From Cephalopachus bancanus (taxonomy: Eukaryota > Chordata > Mammalia > Primates > Tarsiidae), in the NCBI GenBank assembly GCA_027257055.1, contig JAPVLO010000975.1, positions 1 through 64,000 on the forward strand: 64,000 bases of DNA, written 5' to 3'. The notes under the pieces are model-generated. The model saw only the letters and a list, made by a program, of their open reading frames with translations, did no database searches and was not told the origin of the DNA. This document shows, one piece after another, positions 12,693 to 22,855 of this stretch. Each line of letters opens with the position of its first letter. Position 1 is the first letter of the stretch. A program made the translations under genes and the position numbers.

Positions 12693-13249
12693 GGACACGT
12701 CAACTGACTGCTCTCTAGCTCTAAGGAAACTGGTTTATAGACTGCTTCAGACATTAACCTTTGTTTTTCTTTTGCCTACATACAAGTGTCTCTAAGGACC
12801 TGTTTGCATCATCTATAGAGGGCTAGTCCATCTACAAAACCACCTTTTAAAATGAGATGCAGTTGTTTAGTGGGATGGGCCCATATGACATTCTTTACTA
12901 CTCAGCTTTTGACTCAGTTTCTCTCTTCCACAGCCACTAGCTCAGTTTTTAATATATGAAACCTCTAGGGATGTTCCAGGCAGGGGGATTAAAGGAATGC
13001 GTGGAAATTCAGCCCAAAACATGATGATATGTGCAGTGGATTTTTGGTTGGTTAGGCTGTTTATAACCCTCTGATTTATGTATAACTTTTTTTAGATGTT
13101 ATCATTATTTGTCTCTTGTAAATGTTATGCCAGGTACAGGAAAAGAAAAAGACATAATCAAAGACCGGGATCATGGTAGCTAATATAATAGATCTAATTC
13201 AGGATTTCTGTTTTTGTCAGACTAAACATAGATCTGACTCTCCCTTGTC
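12693..13249 (+). mobile_element. ERV internal sequence, no gene
   Basis: Continues the provirus between the Alu and the hAT element. No readable frame. The assignment rests on position between the paired LTRs. Confidence 0.4.
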
Positions 13250-13813
13250 CCTTAAACCTGGGTTCCCCAACCCCCAGGCCATGGGCCGGCTGGTACCGTT
13301 CTGTGGCCTGTTAGGAACTGGGCCACTCAGCAGAAGGTGAACAGCAATTGAGGGAGCAAAAGCTTCTTCTGTATTTACAGCTGCTCCCCATCGCTCGCAT
13401 TACTGCCTGAACTCCGCCTCCTGTCAGATCAGCACCGAAAAGCCTGCTTTCATTTTCAACATCCAGTATTTATGATGCAGGATTTTCTGCAGTGACTGCA
13501 ACCAAAACAAGATTATGGAGTAGACCGGACATAAGCAACACACTTCAGGTGTCATTTTCTCCCATCTCCTCCAGATGGAACTGTCTAGTTGCAGGAAAAC
13601 AAGCTCAGGGCTCCCACTGATTCTGCATGATGGTGAGTTGTATAGTTATGTCATTATATATTACAAGGTAATAGTGATATAAATAAAGTACACAATAAAT
13701 GTAACGTGCTTAAATCATCCCAAAACCATCCATCTCATCCCAGTCCATGGAAAAATTGTCTTCCATGAAACCGGTCCCTGATGCCAAAAAGGTTGGGTAC
13801 CATTGCCTTAAAC
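13250..13813 (+). mobile_element. Non-autonomous hAT-type DNA transposon
   Basis: An element at 13258-13805 with inverted ends (GGTTCCCCAACC near the left, GGTTGGGTACC near the right). It is flanked by a perfect 8-bp duplication CCTTAAAC at 13250-13257 and 13806-13813, as expected for hAT transposition. The inside is the familiar mammalian repeat with CTCCGCCTCCTGTCAGATCA. No transposase. The family name needs a library search. Confidence 0.85.
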
Positions 13814-13990
13814 AACTAGCGATGAAAGCAGGTCAAATCATGACCTTGCCCCATGATCAAACACCATCAACACTGAAACTATTGTCACCATATAGACAAT
13901 TCTAGCACCTTCCTGGTGCTGTGAGACCTCTTGAAATTTGTTGGCCTGCACATGCATTTCATGGAATAATTTTTGGCCAAGAGGGAGGAC

Positions 13991-14582
13991 TGTGGACTAA
14001 ACTTGGCCAAAAATTTATTAACCCTGTAGTGTGGGTTCATTTCTAACCTGACTCTACCATAACATCATATAACAGATAAAGAAGAAAATAAAAATATCTT
14101 ATGAGCTTGCAAAGCCATCTTTTGGGAAAATTTGCATCTGTATAGAATTCCTTTCCTAGGGGTCCACAGAGTAGCCAGACATTTGCTGTCTATTTTCTCT
14201 CAGAATTGCCATCTATGAAGCTTCATCTACGTATCCAGAAACTTCCTCTCAACACCCCTTATCTCAACAGCAGCATTTCCTTTACTGATTTCAGAATCCC
14301 TTATTCAGAGCAAACTTTTGAATCTGCCTATGTCTTGTAAGCTCACAACTGGAGATGTCCCAACTTCCCAGGTCAAGCCAATGTAAAGCTCACATGTATT
14401 GATTTACAGTGGTTTTGTAACTGCTGTCTTCCTAAGATGTGCATAACCAAGCTGTAATTCAACCACCACAGGCACACATCCTCAGGACCTCCTGGGATGG
14501 TGCCACAGGCCTAGGTCACTCAAATTTGGCTTTGAAATAAAGTTTCTTAAATGTTTCACAGAGTTGGCAACTTTCAGCAACA
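13991..14582 (+). mobile_element. 3' LTR of provirus in GABRQ intron 7
   Basis: Partner of the LTR at 2826-3393. It is preceded by a purine-rich tract AAGAGGGAGGAC ending exactly at the LTR start TGTGG, as for a polypurine tract. It includes GAAATAAAG, a possible polyadenylation signal, at about 14534. The two LTRs differ at many positions, so the insertion is old. Confidence 0.8.
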
Positions 14583-15074
14583 AGCCCCACCTCGCCCTAA
14601 GACGGTCCCTCCTGTCCCCCTTTCCAGGAAAAGTAGTTGCTAGGAAAGTTTTGTGAACTCTAAAACACTATGTGAACTGGGAAAGTTTTGTGAATGCAAA
14701 GATAAAGGTTTAGTCCAGACCATGCTCCCAAGAAAGGATGTAGAGGGGTCTGCCCTAAAAATAGTGAAGGAGAAACCAGACCTAGATCTGAGATATACTG
14801 GCATTCTGCTGGGTGAGGTCAGATGGATCCAGTGAGCTCGCCCTTCCTGGTACTGCTCAAAAACCTTTCATGGCTTCCCATGCTTACACATAAAGTTCAG
14901 GGTCTTTTCAAGTGTTCAAGGTCTTTTCAAGTTCTGCTGCCAAGCTCATACCCAAGGCACTCTGTTCACCTTTTAAGGCCCCTATGCCTTTAATCCCACT
15001 AGTTCCTCCTTTTGGAAAATGCCAAGTTTTGTGTCTCTACTTCCTACAAGTCCTCAAAACCCATTTAAAACAAC
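14583..15074 (+). repeat. L2-like fragment and unassigned intron sequence
   Basis: From about 14850 the pattern GCTCAAAAACCTTTCATGGC through GTTCACCTTTTAAGGC follows an L2 3' end, old and diverged. Nothing else was recognised. Confidence 0.55.
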
Positions 15075-15366
15075 TTTTTTTTTTGAGTTGGAGTCTCACT
15101 CTGTCGCCCAGGCTGGAGTGAAATGGCACGCTCACGGCCTCCGCAACCTTGACATGCTAGGCTCAGGCGATCCTTCTGCCTCTGCCTTCCAAGTAGCTGG
15201 AACTACAGGCACGTGCCATCATGCCCAGCTAATTTTTCTGATTTATTGTAGAGACAAGGTTTCACCAAGTTGCCTTGGCTGACCTCAAACCCCAGGGCTT
15301 GGGCAATCTTCTTACCTTGGCCTCCCAAAGTGCTGGGATTACAGATGTGAGCCACCGCACCCGACC
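15075..15366 (-). mobile_element. Alu
   Basis: Minus-orientation Alu with an oligo-dT head at 15075-15084 and the ending GGGATTACAGATGTGAGCCA. It lies in GABRQ intron 7. Confidence 0.92.
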
Positions 15367-15831
15367 TGAACAACTCTTTTTTAGTGCAGTTTTAGATACC
15401 AAGACCTGGGACGCTTCCCCCTCTGGATTGTGATAGCTGGTGTCTCTGCATTCCACTAGAGGATCCTCTAGGACAGCTCCTCTGGAAGCATCCGGCTACC
15501 TAGTGAGGCATTTTGATACCTTGCATAAATCATCGTTCATTGTATTGCACTTCTAGTCTAAATTTATGAGTTGTCCATTTACTTATGGATTCAAGAAATA
15601 CTGAGTTTTGGTGATTTAGACCCAACATGCTAAGATTTCAACCCTGATGTTTTTCCACATCTGTGTCTTTACCAGGGATTGGCTGAACATCTATACAAAT
15701 GACTATTGGAAAAATCATTATTTTCTTGCCTGTGTAGTTTCACACTGCCCCAAGTACCCCTTCTTTACTCTCAACTTTTGTTTCTGAGCACAATGACACA
15801 AATTCCTCCCTGGGATGGAGAGAGGACCCAC
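15367..15831. other. Intron 7 sequence beside exon 7
   Basis: No repeat or gene recognised. Treated as original GABRQ intron sequence. Confidence 0.4.
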
Positions 15832-15987
15832 TGATTGTCACCCTGGCAACAAAGATGTTGTAGTTCATCCAAAATGATATCCAGGAGAGAATGGTAGTGA
15901 GGACAGTAGGCCAGTAGACCTGCACAAGGTAGCTGCTGAGGCCGTGAGCGTGCACCTGGAACTTTAGTATCAGGCACATGTAGGTAC
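15832..15987 (-). pseudogene. GABRQ: GABRQ exon 7 (pre-TM1 and TM1)
   Basis: On the minus strand an acceptor CCTTACCAG (15988-15996) precedes the exon. It reads TYMCLILKFQV, then SSYLVQVYWPTVLTTILSWI, then SFWMNYN and VARVTI, the pre-TM1 and TM1 of the theta subunit. The length is 156 bp against the usual 153. The extra codon lies in HAHGLSSY, where human theta has QREVNSY. The segment before VARV is NIF where the family has a near-invariant DSSA or DASA, and an R is replaced by C after TYM. The donor is A|GTGGGT, weaker than consensus. The frame is open but has lost conserved residues, as expected for relaxed constraint. Confidence 0.9.
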
Positions 15988-16560
15988 CTGGTAAGGAGAC
16001 ACACTGGAGTCGGGACAGAGGAGTTGAGGGGATTCACAGGGAGAAGAGGTACAGGATGGAAGAGGAGGACAGAGTGACGGCAGTTCAGGCTCTCACTCCA
16101 TCTGGGGGTGCCCAGCCCGGGGAGGCCATGGATCTGGTTCTGTCTGCTGCACTAGCTGGCCAGTGACAATGGTACATGACAGTAGGCCTATGTGGCAGAG
16201 CAAGTCTGCCCTCTCTCCTTTCCTTTCTTTCCTACTCCATGTTAGCTGAAGTTTTGGAATGGGAAAGACAAAAGATGTTTCCAAGCTGCAAACAGATGAG
16301 GGTGAGAGGCCAGCCCCGAGAGGAGCATGAATCCTTTACAATTGTAATGTGGTGTGGACCCGGCCAAGTGCTTCCACATCCATTCCACAATGGCAGAGGG
16401 TAAGCCACTGGGGCTTTATTAAAGGACCTGAAAGGTGTCCAGAACCAGTGGTATGTGGGAAAGAAGGCAGCAGAAGATGGAGAGGTCACTGCTGGAGGCC
16501 ACTAGGAGTCTATGGTAGTGCAAAGGGAGATGAGACAGACGAAGATGGGGTGAGACTCAC
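15988..16560. other. GABRQ intron 6
   Basis: A 573-bp intron between exons 6 and 7, free of obvious repeats. Short open frames on both strands are chance frames. Confidence 0.6.
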
Positions 16561-16698
16561 CTGTGTAGAAATATACCTCCTTACTAGTAATCATAGTCTC
16601 CAGGAAAGCAAACTGAGGAATATGCAGTTTCTCAGTCATGCAGATGGCATTCCCATTGTCTTCCCAGAATAATAAGATGTCTTCCACCGTGTAGTCAT
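16561..16698 (-). pseudogene. GABRQ: GABRQ exon 6 (extracellular loop F region)
   Basis: Exactly 138 bp, the usual length of this exon in GABA-A genes. Acceptor CCTTCCCAG at 16699-16707 and donor CAG|GTGAG at 16560-16556. It encodes DYTVEDILLFWEDNGNAICM then TEKLHIPQF and ITSKEVYFYTG, near-identical to human theta. The T left by exon 5 plus AT gives the expected Tyr codon. Frame fully open. Confidence 0.93.
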
Positions 16699-17387
16699 CT
16701 GGGAAGGGAGAGAAACAAGGGTCAGTCTCAGAAAGCAGACATATGCAGATTTCACATCAAAGCAGTCTGTGAAAAACTAAGGATAATTGCAACTTGTACA
16801 TTTTGGGTCTCCTTTGTGGTTTGTTGAGTCTGAGCATGAGGGAGAGAGGATACCCGGAATGAGAACTTTCACTTTGGGGTTTATTAGCCAGAAAGGAAAG
16901 CATAGTAAAGACATGCTATAGCTCCCAGACATGCTATAGCTGGTGCACAATTTCCAAGTAGTAAGGTGGCATTACCCAAGAGGAGTATTTACTCCCTAAA
17001 GACCAAGTGATCCCAGGTGCCATATATACACATGTATTTATCGATTAATCATCTATTGTCATGTATCTATCATCTATATCTTTATCTTCTGTCTTTATTT
17101 CTATCATCTATCTATTTTTCCATCTATCATCTATCTATTTATCTATCTATCATCTATTATCCATCTATCATCTATCTATTTATCCATCTATCATCTATTT
17201 ATCCATCTATCTATTTATCCATCTATCATCTATCTATTCATCTAACATCTATCTATTTAGAAGGAGAGATTGGAGGAGGGAGGGAGTAGAGGAAATACAC
17301 TGTCCCTCTCAATGTCAGTTACACCTCTGATTTCCTCATAGCCACAGCAGCAGCTAGAGAGGAAACAGGCACAGGAGACATATGTAC
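16699..17387. other. GABRQ intron 5
   Basis: A 689-bp intron. It contains a long TATC-type microsatellite at about 17035-17262; otherwise no repeat recognised. Confidence 0.6.
17035..17262. repeat. TATC/ATCT microsatellite
   Basis: About 230 bp of TATC units mixed with variants such as CATC and TTTATC. Open frames rich in Ser, Ile and Tyr across it are artefacts of the repeat. A likely variable X-linked STR. Confidence 0.95.
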
Positions 17388-17470
17388 AGCTCTCCACCTC
17401 CAGTGTGCAGGCCTGCTTGTCCAGGGGGAGTTTACACAGATCTAGGGTACAAATTGCTGTGATGGTGAAT
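17388..17470 (-). pseudogene. GABRQ: GABRQ exon 5 (Cys-loop)
   Basis: Exactly 83 bp as in other GABA-A genes. It encodes FTITAICTLDLCKLPLDKQA followed by CTLEVES. The two cysteines of the signature loop are kept with 13 residues between them, and an additional Cys replaces the usual His in the middle. Acceptor TATGGAG and donor T|GTACAT are usable. With the last two bases of exon 4 (TG) its first base A makes TGA, where human has an Arg codon (AG|A). Confidence 0.92.
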
Positions 17471-19189
17471 CTCCATAGGAAAACATAAAGGAAAGAGACA
17501 GCGAGTCTAACCCATGCAAGACACCATTCCTGAGGAAACTGCAGGGGTGGGGAGGGAAGAGTTGCCCCATGGGCTGACCTATGTGTAGGGAGGACAGAGA
17601 GAATTTGTATGTGGCAAAGAAACCAAGAGACCTCGAAGGATGAAACAAAGAACAGATGTATGGCAGGCCAGATAATTGCAGGGTGTCAGTATAGGAAGGG
17701 CCCTTGAGGAAATAGAATATGGAGACAGGAATGGAACTTGTGCTTCCTGAAGATGCAGTGAGGCTGGCAAGAGAAAACTGTGTGCTATAGTAAAGCAGAT
17801 TCTATGTGGTGTGTAGGTGTGCCATCGGCATGTACAGATGTGAGCCTCCACTCAGACCCACCTCTACCCATATCTGCACACATGCCAGTTTTATTAGCCT
17901 ATGTGAGTACTTAGCAAAACTCCAGCGGGTGGAAAGTGGAGAAGAGGGATGCCCATCTCCACGGTGCACCATAGTATTGTTGACAGACATCAAGTGGGCA
18001 GGAGTTTTAAGTTGCTATGTGGTGAGTGCAGTCATGAGAAGAATCGGAGAAGGGGTCTTGGAGGCACCAAGGAAGTGGGAGAAGTAACCAGTGAGAAAGA
18101 GGATAATACCACAAGTTCTCTACCACCTCAGCTGGGAGGCTCTGTCCCACCCGTTAATGTGCCCTTCCTATCTGGTAACCCCAGCCTAATCCCTTTCAAT
18201 TGCTCTCTTTAAGCAATTTCCATTTGGTGCACTGGATACTGTGTATGTGCATGTGCATGTTTCTCTCCCTTCTATGAATCCTCCTGGCAGCATTAATCAA
18301 CTGATGTCCCCTTTAAACATAACAAGTGCGTCCAGTGGTCTGTTTCCTGTGAGCTTTGTTATTCTCTGACTAGAGCCTTGGTCCATGGGAAGCTGGATGG
18401 AGAAAGAAAGTGATGGAGCAAGAGCATCCCAGAGAAAGATAAACCAGAGTTGAGACCTGTAAAACTATAAGTGCTGAATCCTGGTAGCTACTTCTCAGAG
18501 ACATTTTCTCAGAGAAACTAATCTCTCATGCATATCTTTAGAAACAGTTTGTAAGAGATACTGCTGGAAAAGAGCCTTGGTGACCATCTACTGTGCTATA
18601 ACCAGAGCAGTGAGGAGTTTAATATGCACATGTTTTTGGTATACCGAGAGACATAGACCAGAGACCCTCACGGCATACATCCAGCCTCTCCTGGGCCTCT
18701 GCATGATGTAAATATGACCAGAGATCAGACCCCCTCCTTTGACATTCAGACTTTAACATTCATCTGTCTCCCTCCCTCACTTCCTGGGAAAGAAAAGACA
18801 TGATGATAAATAACAGACTGTATACAACATTAAGGTGGAGGGAGAGGTCTTTCAGTTGAGGGAATCAAGTAGGATTTCTTGACCAAGGGGGCATTTGAGT
18901 TGGGGACTGAAGAGTGGGTAAGGTTTCAACTTATGGAAAGGGGGAAAGGACCACTGCAGAAAGAAGGAACAGCAGAAGGAAATGTTTGAGAACAGGACAG
19001 CCAAGGGTGACTGTGGGAAACTCTGAATGTTTCACTTTGGCTACTGGGTAACATGGGTGAAGGAGACAGTGCAAGACAGGTTTGGAAAGCAATGGGGTCC
19101 TCGGTGTTTCCCTTAAAGTGTGCTTCTGAGATACTCATTAGGAAGAATGAAGTCTGCGGGGGTGCCCCCAAGCCCCTAGAGGGACTCAC
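17471..19189. other. GABRQ intron 4
   Basis: About 1.7 kb with no repeat or coding exon recognised. The overlapping open frames on both strands have no family resemblance. Confidence 0.5.
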
Positions 19190-19401
19190 CAGATGTTACA
19201 CTGCACCTTTCCATCAGGAAGAAGCAATTTCTCACAGTCACATCATGCACGAAATCATCCTTGCTATTTCAGGAAGTAGCAGTTGGGGGCCCACAACTTC
19301 TTATGCCTCCAATAGTCCGGTTTCAGATTCAGGTTGGTTTTACAGTATGCTAAGCGTGAATCTTTCCAGGTCTGATGAAAAAGCAACGTGACTGTATAGT
19401 G
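19190..19401 (-). pseudogene. GABRQ: GABRQ exon 4 with frameshift and stop
   Basis: Acceptor CCCTTTCCAG (19402-19411) and donor G|GTGAGT (19189-19184). It reads HYTVTLLFHQTWKDSRLAYC then KTNLNLKPDYW and KKLWAPNCYFLK, matching the theta extracellular domain. The sequence is then AAATAGC where the gene has AACAGC: one extra base and a TAG stop (19266-19264). The downstream codons for FVHDVT are still readable in the shifted frame. A further loss of about 10 bases removes the residues before PDG, giving 212 bp against the usual 221. The lesions remove everything from the Cys-loop onward. Confidence 0.9.
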
Positions 19402-20269
19402 CTGGAAAGGGAAAGATATATTCCAGGTGTATGTTAAGTTGTTCAGCTCTCTGTTCTCTCCTTTTTATTTTTTTGAGTCAGGGTTTAAGTCTGTAGCACA
19501 TGCTAAAGTGCAGTGGTATGATCATGGCTCACTGTAGCCTCAAACTCCTGGGATCAAGTGATCCTCCTGCTTCAGCTTCCTGACTAGTTGGGACTACAGA
19601 AGTGTACCACCATACTCGGCTAATGTTTTTATTTTTATTCACTTATTATCATTTTTTTTAGAGACAAGATCTCACTATGTTGCTTAGGCTGGTGCACTCT
19701 GTTTTCTTGCCGTGTGTGTGCACAACTGTGCAAGCAAGCACATGAAATATATAATCACTATAGATGTGTGCATGAAACATATGGATATTTAAAGAAAGAA
19801 TAATTAAATTAACCTTGTGTAATTAAAATCCAGCTTAAGAAGCAGAACATTATCAGTAACTGTCACCACTGATACTACTTGACTTGATTTTTCCAATCTA
19901 GTGAGTATGTAATGGGTTCTAATTGTGGTTTTATTTTGTATTAAGAATAAGATAAAAAGTCTTTTCACATGTTTATCTGCGATTTAATTTTCTTCAAAAA
20001 AATAAAATTCCTGCTCAAACTTTCTTATCACTTGTGTATTGGTTTTAACATTGTTCTTACTAAATCACAGAAAGTTGGCATATTTTGAATATCAGTCCTT
20101 TGTACTGCAAATATCTTAGTCCACATCCTATCACACTTTATAGTGTTTTTTTCCCATTGGTTTTGCAAAACAGAAATTACAGAAATTTTCGGTAAACAAA
20201 ATTTCAATATAGTTGATGTTACCAGCATTTATTTTTATGCTTTTATGTGGGAGCAATTTACGCCCAGAA
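19402..20269. other. Sequence upstream of exon 4 with an old Alu
   Basis: An Alu-like element lies at about 19461-19695; the remainder is AT-rich and unassigned. Exon 3 of GABRQ (68 bp, expected ending in the EMNM codons) was looked for here and not found. Confidence 0.45.
19461..19695 (-). mobile_element. Old Alu (J-like), truncated
   Basis: Minus-orientation Alu, with TGATCATGGCTCACTGTAGC and the linker region TTTATTTTTATTC. Its right end is cut off near TTGCTTAGGCTGGTG. Confidence 0.8.
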
Positions 20270-21462
20270 CATTTTCAAAAGCAATAGCTCCTGCAATTAG
20301 TGGAGTTTAACACCCTGGTATGATAACTACCAGAGCTATCAGTTTAACAGAGAAGTCAGGGAAAGAGACAAAGTGTCCTGATAAAAATCACTGTCATTCA
20401 AGAGTGATGGTGCATATATCAGAGGCTGTAGCCTTTGAAGTGTACAGAAGTCACACTGCAGGGAAATTAAACTTTACTAAAATAGTCTAACAAGTCACTA
20501 AACAAACAACAACAACATCAAACTACTGGGTTTGGGCAGGATAGGGAATAAGCATACAGATATATGTATATACTATGGCATATATGTTACAATATATTAT
20601 TTAACAGACTAGTTTTCAAGAAAGAAGTAGAAGACACACAAAGACACAAGAAAATGTGATCCATGCACAGGAAAAAGGCAGGCAATAGAAACTGCCTGTA
20701 AGAATACTTAGATGTCACAATTAGCAAACACTTTAAAGCACCCATAATGCATATATTCAGGAATAAAAGGAAACCATGAAACAATGGATAAATAAAATAG
20801 TGAATATCAATAAAAAGAGGTGAACTTTAAAAAAAGAAACAAAAAGCAATTTTAGAATTAAAAAAATTAATGGAAATAAATTTTGTTAAATGGGCGCAAC
20901 ACTAAAACTAGCAGAAGAAAAGGGCAACTATATTGAAGACAGATCAATAGAGTTTAGGCAATCTTAAGAATGGACAGAATAAAGAATTTAAAAAATGAAC
21001 AGAGCCTTAGTGAATTGTGAGACCTCATTAATTGAAGCAACATATGCATTATAGTCATACCAAAAGTAGTGGAGAGAGAGAAAAATCAGAAAAGATATTC
21101 AAATGACTAACAGCCAAAATCTCCCCAAATTCGGAGAAAAACATTAATCTATACATTAAAGAAGGGCCAAAAACTCCAAAATAGATCACCTCAAAGACAT
21201 GCACACTCAAGGACACCCTACTAAAACATTTGAAAGACAAAGGCAAAGAGAAAATCTTGAAAGCAGCAAGAGAAAAGTAACTCAATAAGTATAAGCGAAT
21301 TCCAATAAAACTAGCAGCTGACTTCTCACTAGAAATCGAGAAAGCCAGAGGTAGTGGGATGACATATTCAAAGGGCTGATGGAAAAACACTGTCACCCAA
21401 TAGGCTTAGATCCAACAATGATGTATATAAAAAATATATGATATTTTAATGTATTTTCTGAC
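20270..21462 (+). mobile_element. Old L1 (5' part and ORF1 region)
   Basis: Plus-strand L1M-like sequence. Bases 21030-21420 follow an L1 ORF1 region in which CATATTCAAAGGGCTGATGG and GAAAGCAGCAAGAGAAAAG are the clearest landmarks. Many stops. Ends where the dispersed repeat begins. Confidence 0.75.
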
Positions 21463-21760
21463 TTGGTCCATCTGGGCTGCTATAACAAAATACCATGACT
21501 AGGAGGCTTATAAACAAGATACAGTATTTTTTCCTCACAGTTCTGGAGGCTGGGAAATTTAGATCAAGCCACTAGCAGACTTGGTGTCTGGTGAGGAACT
21601 GTCCCAGTTTATGAATGGCGATCTTCCATATGATGGAAGGGAATGGGGAATGCTGTGTGATTTCTTTTATAAGAGCACTAATCTTATCCATGAGGGCTCC
21701 ACCATCATGATCTAAGGCCACACCTCATGTGAATGTGGAGGGGGCACAAATATTCAGATA
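21463..21760 (+). repeat. Dispersed repeat, second copy
   Basis: Partner of 1262-1660 in the same orientation, with GGCTGCTATAACAAAATACC, TTCTGGAGGCTGG and GAGGGCTCCACC. An alternating TA/CA tract follows at about 21757-21815. Confidence 0.65.
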
Positions 21761-22059
21761 TATATATGTATGTGTATACACACACACACCCACACACACA
21801 CACGCATACATATCAACACGTGCATATATTAAGTACATACAAAATGTCATATATATGAAGATGAAATGAAGACATTTCCAGATAATGAAAACAGGTAACT
21901 TGTATGCATAACACATAGTTGTCTGTAAATTTTTTTGGTAATGTCTTTGGCTTTGGAAAAAGGGTAATACTGGTCTTAAAGAATGAGTAGGGAAATAATT
22001 CATCTTATTTTTTTGGAAGATATTTTGGAGCATTAGTATTAATTATATTTTAAATGTTT

Positions 22060-22855
22060 GGTAGACTTCACTAGTGAAACTCTGTGCATGGTCTTTTCTT
22101 TATGGGATTTTTAAAGTAATACTTCATGCCTTTACTTATATTTCTATCCTGATTTCCTATTTCTTCTTGAGTCACTTTCAGTTGCGTTTGTCTTTTTAGG
22201 AATTTTTCTATTTTACCCAAGTTACCTAATGTATTGGCACCCACATGTTCATAGTATTTCTTTACAATCATCTTTCTTTCTGTTACGTTGGTGGTGAAGT
22301 TCCCTCTTTCATTTCTGATTTTTAAAATTTGGGTACTCCCTCTTTATTTCCTCTGGCTATCTAGCTACAGGTTTTTCAATCCTACTGATCTCTTCAAATA
22401 ACTAAATTTTAATTCCATTAATTTTTCTGTATTGTTTTGTCATTCTCTAATTTCGTTGATTGCACCTTGAATCCTTCTTCATTATGTATGCCTTTGGTTT
22501 AGTCTGCTTTTCTGTTTAGCCAGTATCATAAAGTGGAGATAAGATTGTTGACTTGAGATCTTCATTTTTTATAATGCAGGCCTTTGAACCTATAAATTTT
22601 CCTCTAAATACTGCTTTTGCAGGATATCGCTTATATGGAATGGTGATTTCTTTAAAATTTCCATTCACTTGACTTTAACTCAGTGATACCCATGTCAGAC
22701 TTCTGATGCACAGAAGTTTAAGAAAATTAATTTGTCTTATTTGAAATACGAAGTTGGGGTAATTTGTTATGCCAGCAATGAGAACTAATACACCACTGCT
22801 TGAAATAATATTACCTGAATATGAGACAATGAGACAATATTATTCTTTTTTATTA
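22060..22855 (-). mobile_element. Old L1 fragment (ORF2 5' region), minus strand
   Basis: Reverse-strand L1M-like sequence without open frame. Its end carries the left copy of the target duplication of the next element. Confidence 0.6.

Larger units (their letters stand above)
2196..19401 (-). pseudogene. GABRQ: GABRQ, GABA-A receptor theta subunit, exons 4-8 (broken)
   Basis: Five exons lie in gene order on the minus strand: exon 4 (19190-19401), 5 (17388-17470), 6 (16561-16698), 7 (15832-15987) and 8 (2196-about 2433). The intact gene would encode a ligand-gated chloride channel subunit of the Cys-loop family. Canonical splice sites and the family exon lengths show this is the genomic gene, not a retrocopy. 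A frameshift with a stop in exon 4, a stop codon across the exon 4/5 junction and a broken exon 8 prevent a functional protein. Exons 1-3 and 9 were not found. Introns 4-6 are compact, while intron 7 grew to about 13 kb through a provirus, L1, Alus and hAT. A very fast-evolving or differently spliced gene is less likely. Human GABRQ is X-linked, so the window is probably X-derived. Confidence 0.85.

Noticed and set aside
17017..17330. Tyr/Ile/Ser-rich open frames near 17 kb.
   Set aside because: Produced by the TATC microsatellite in GABRQ intron 5.
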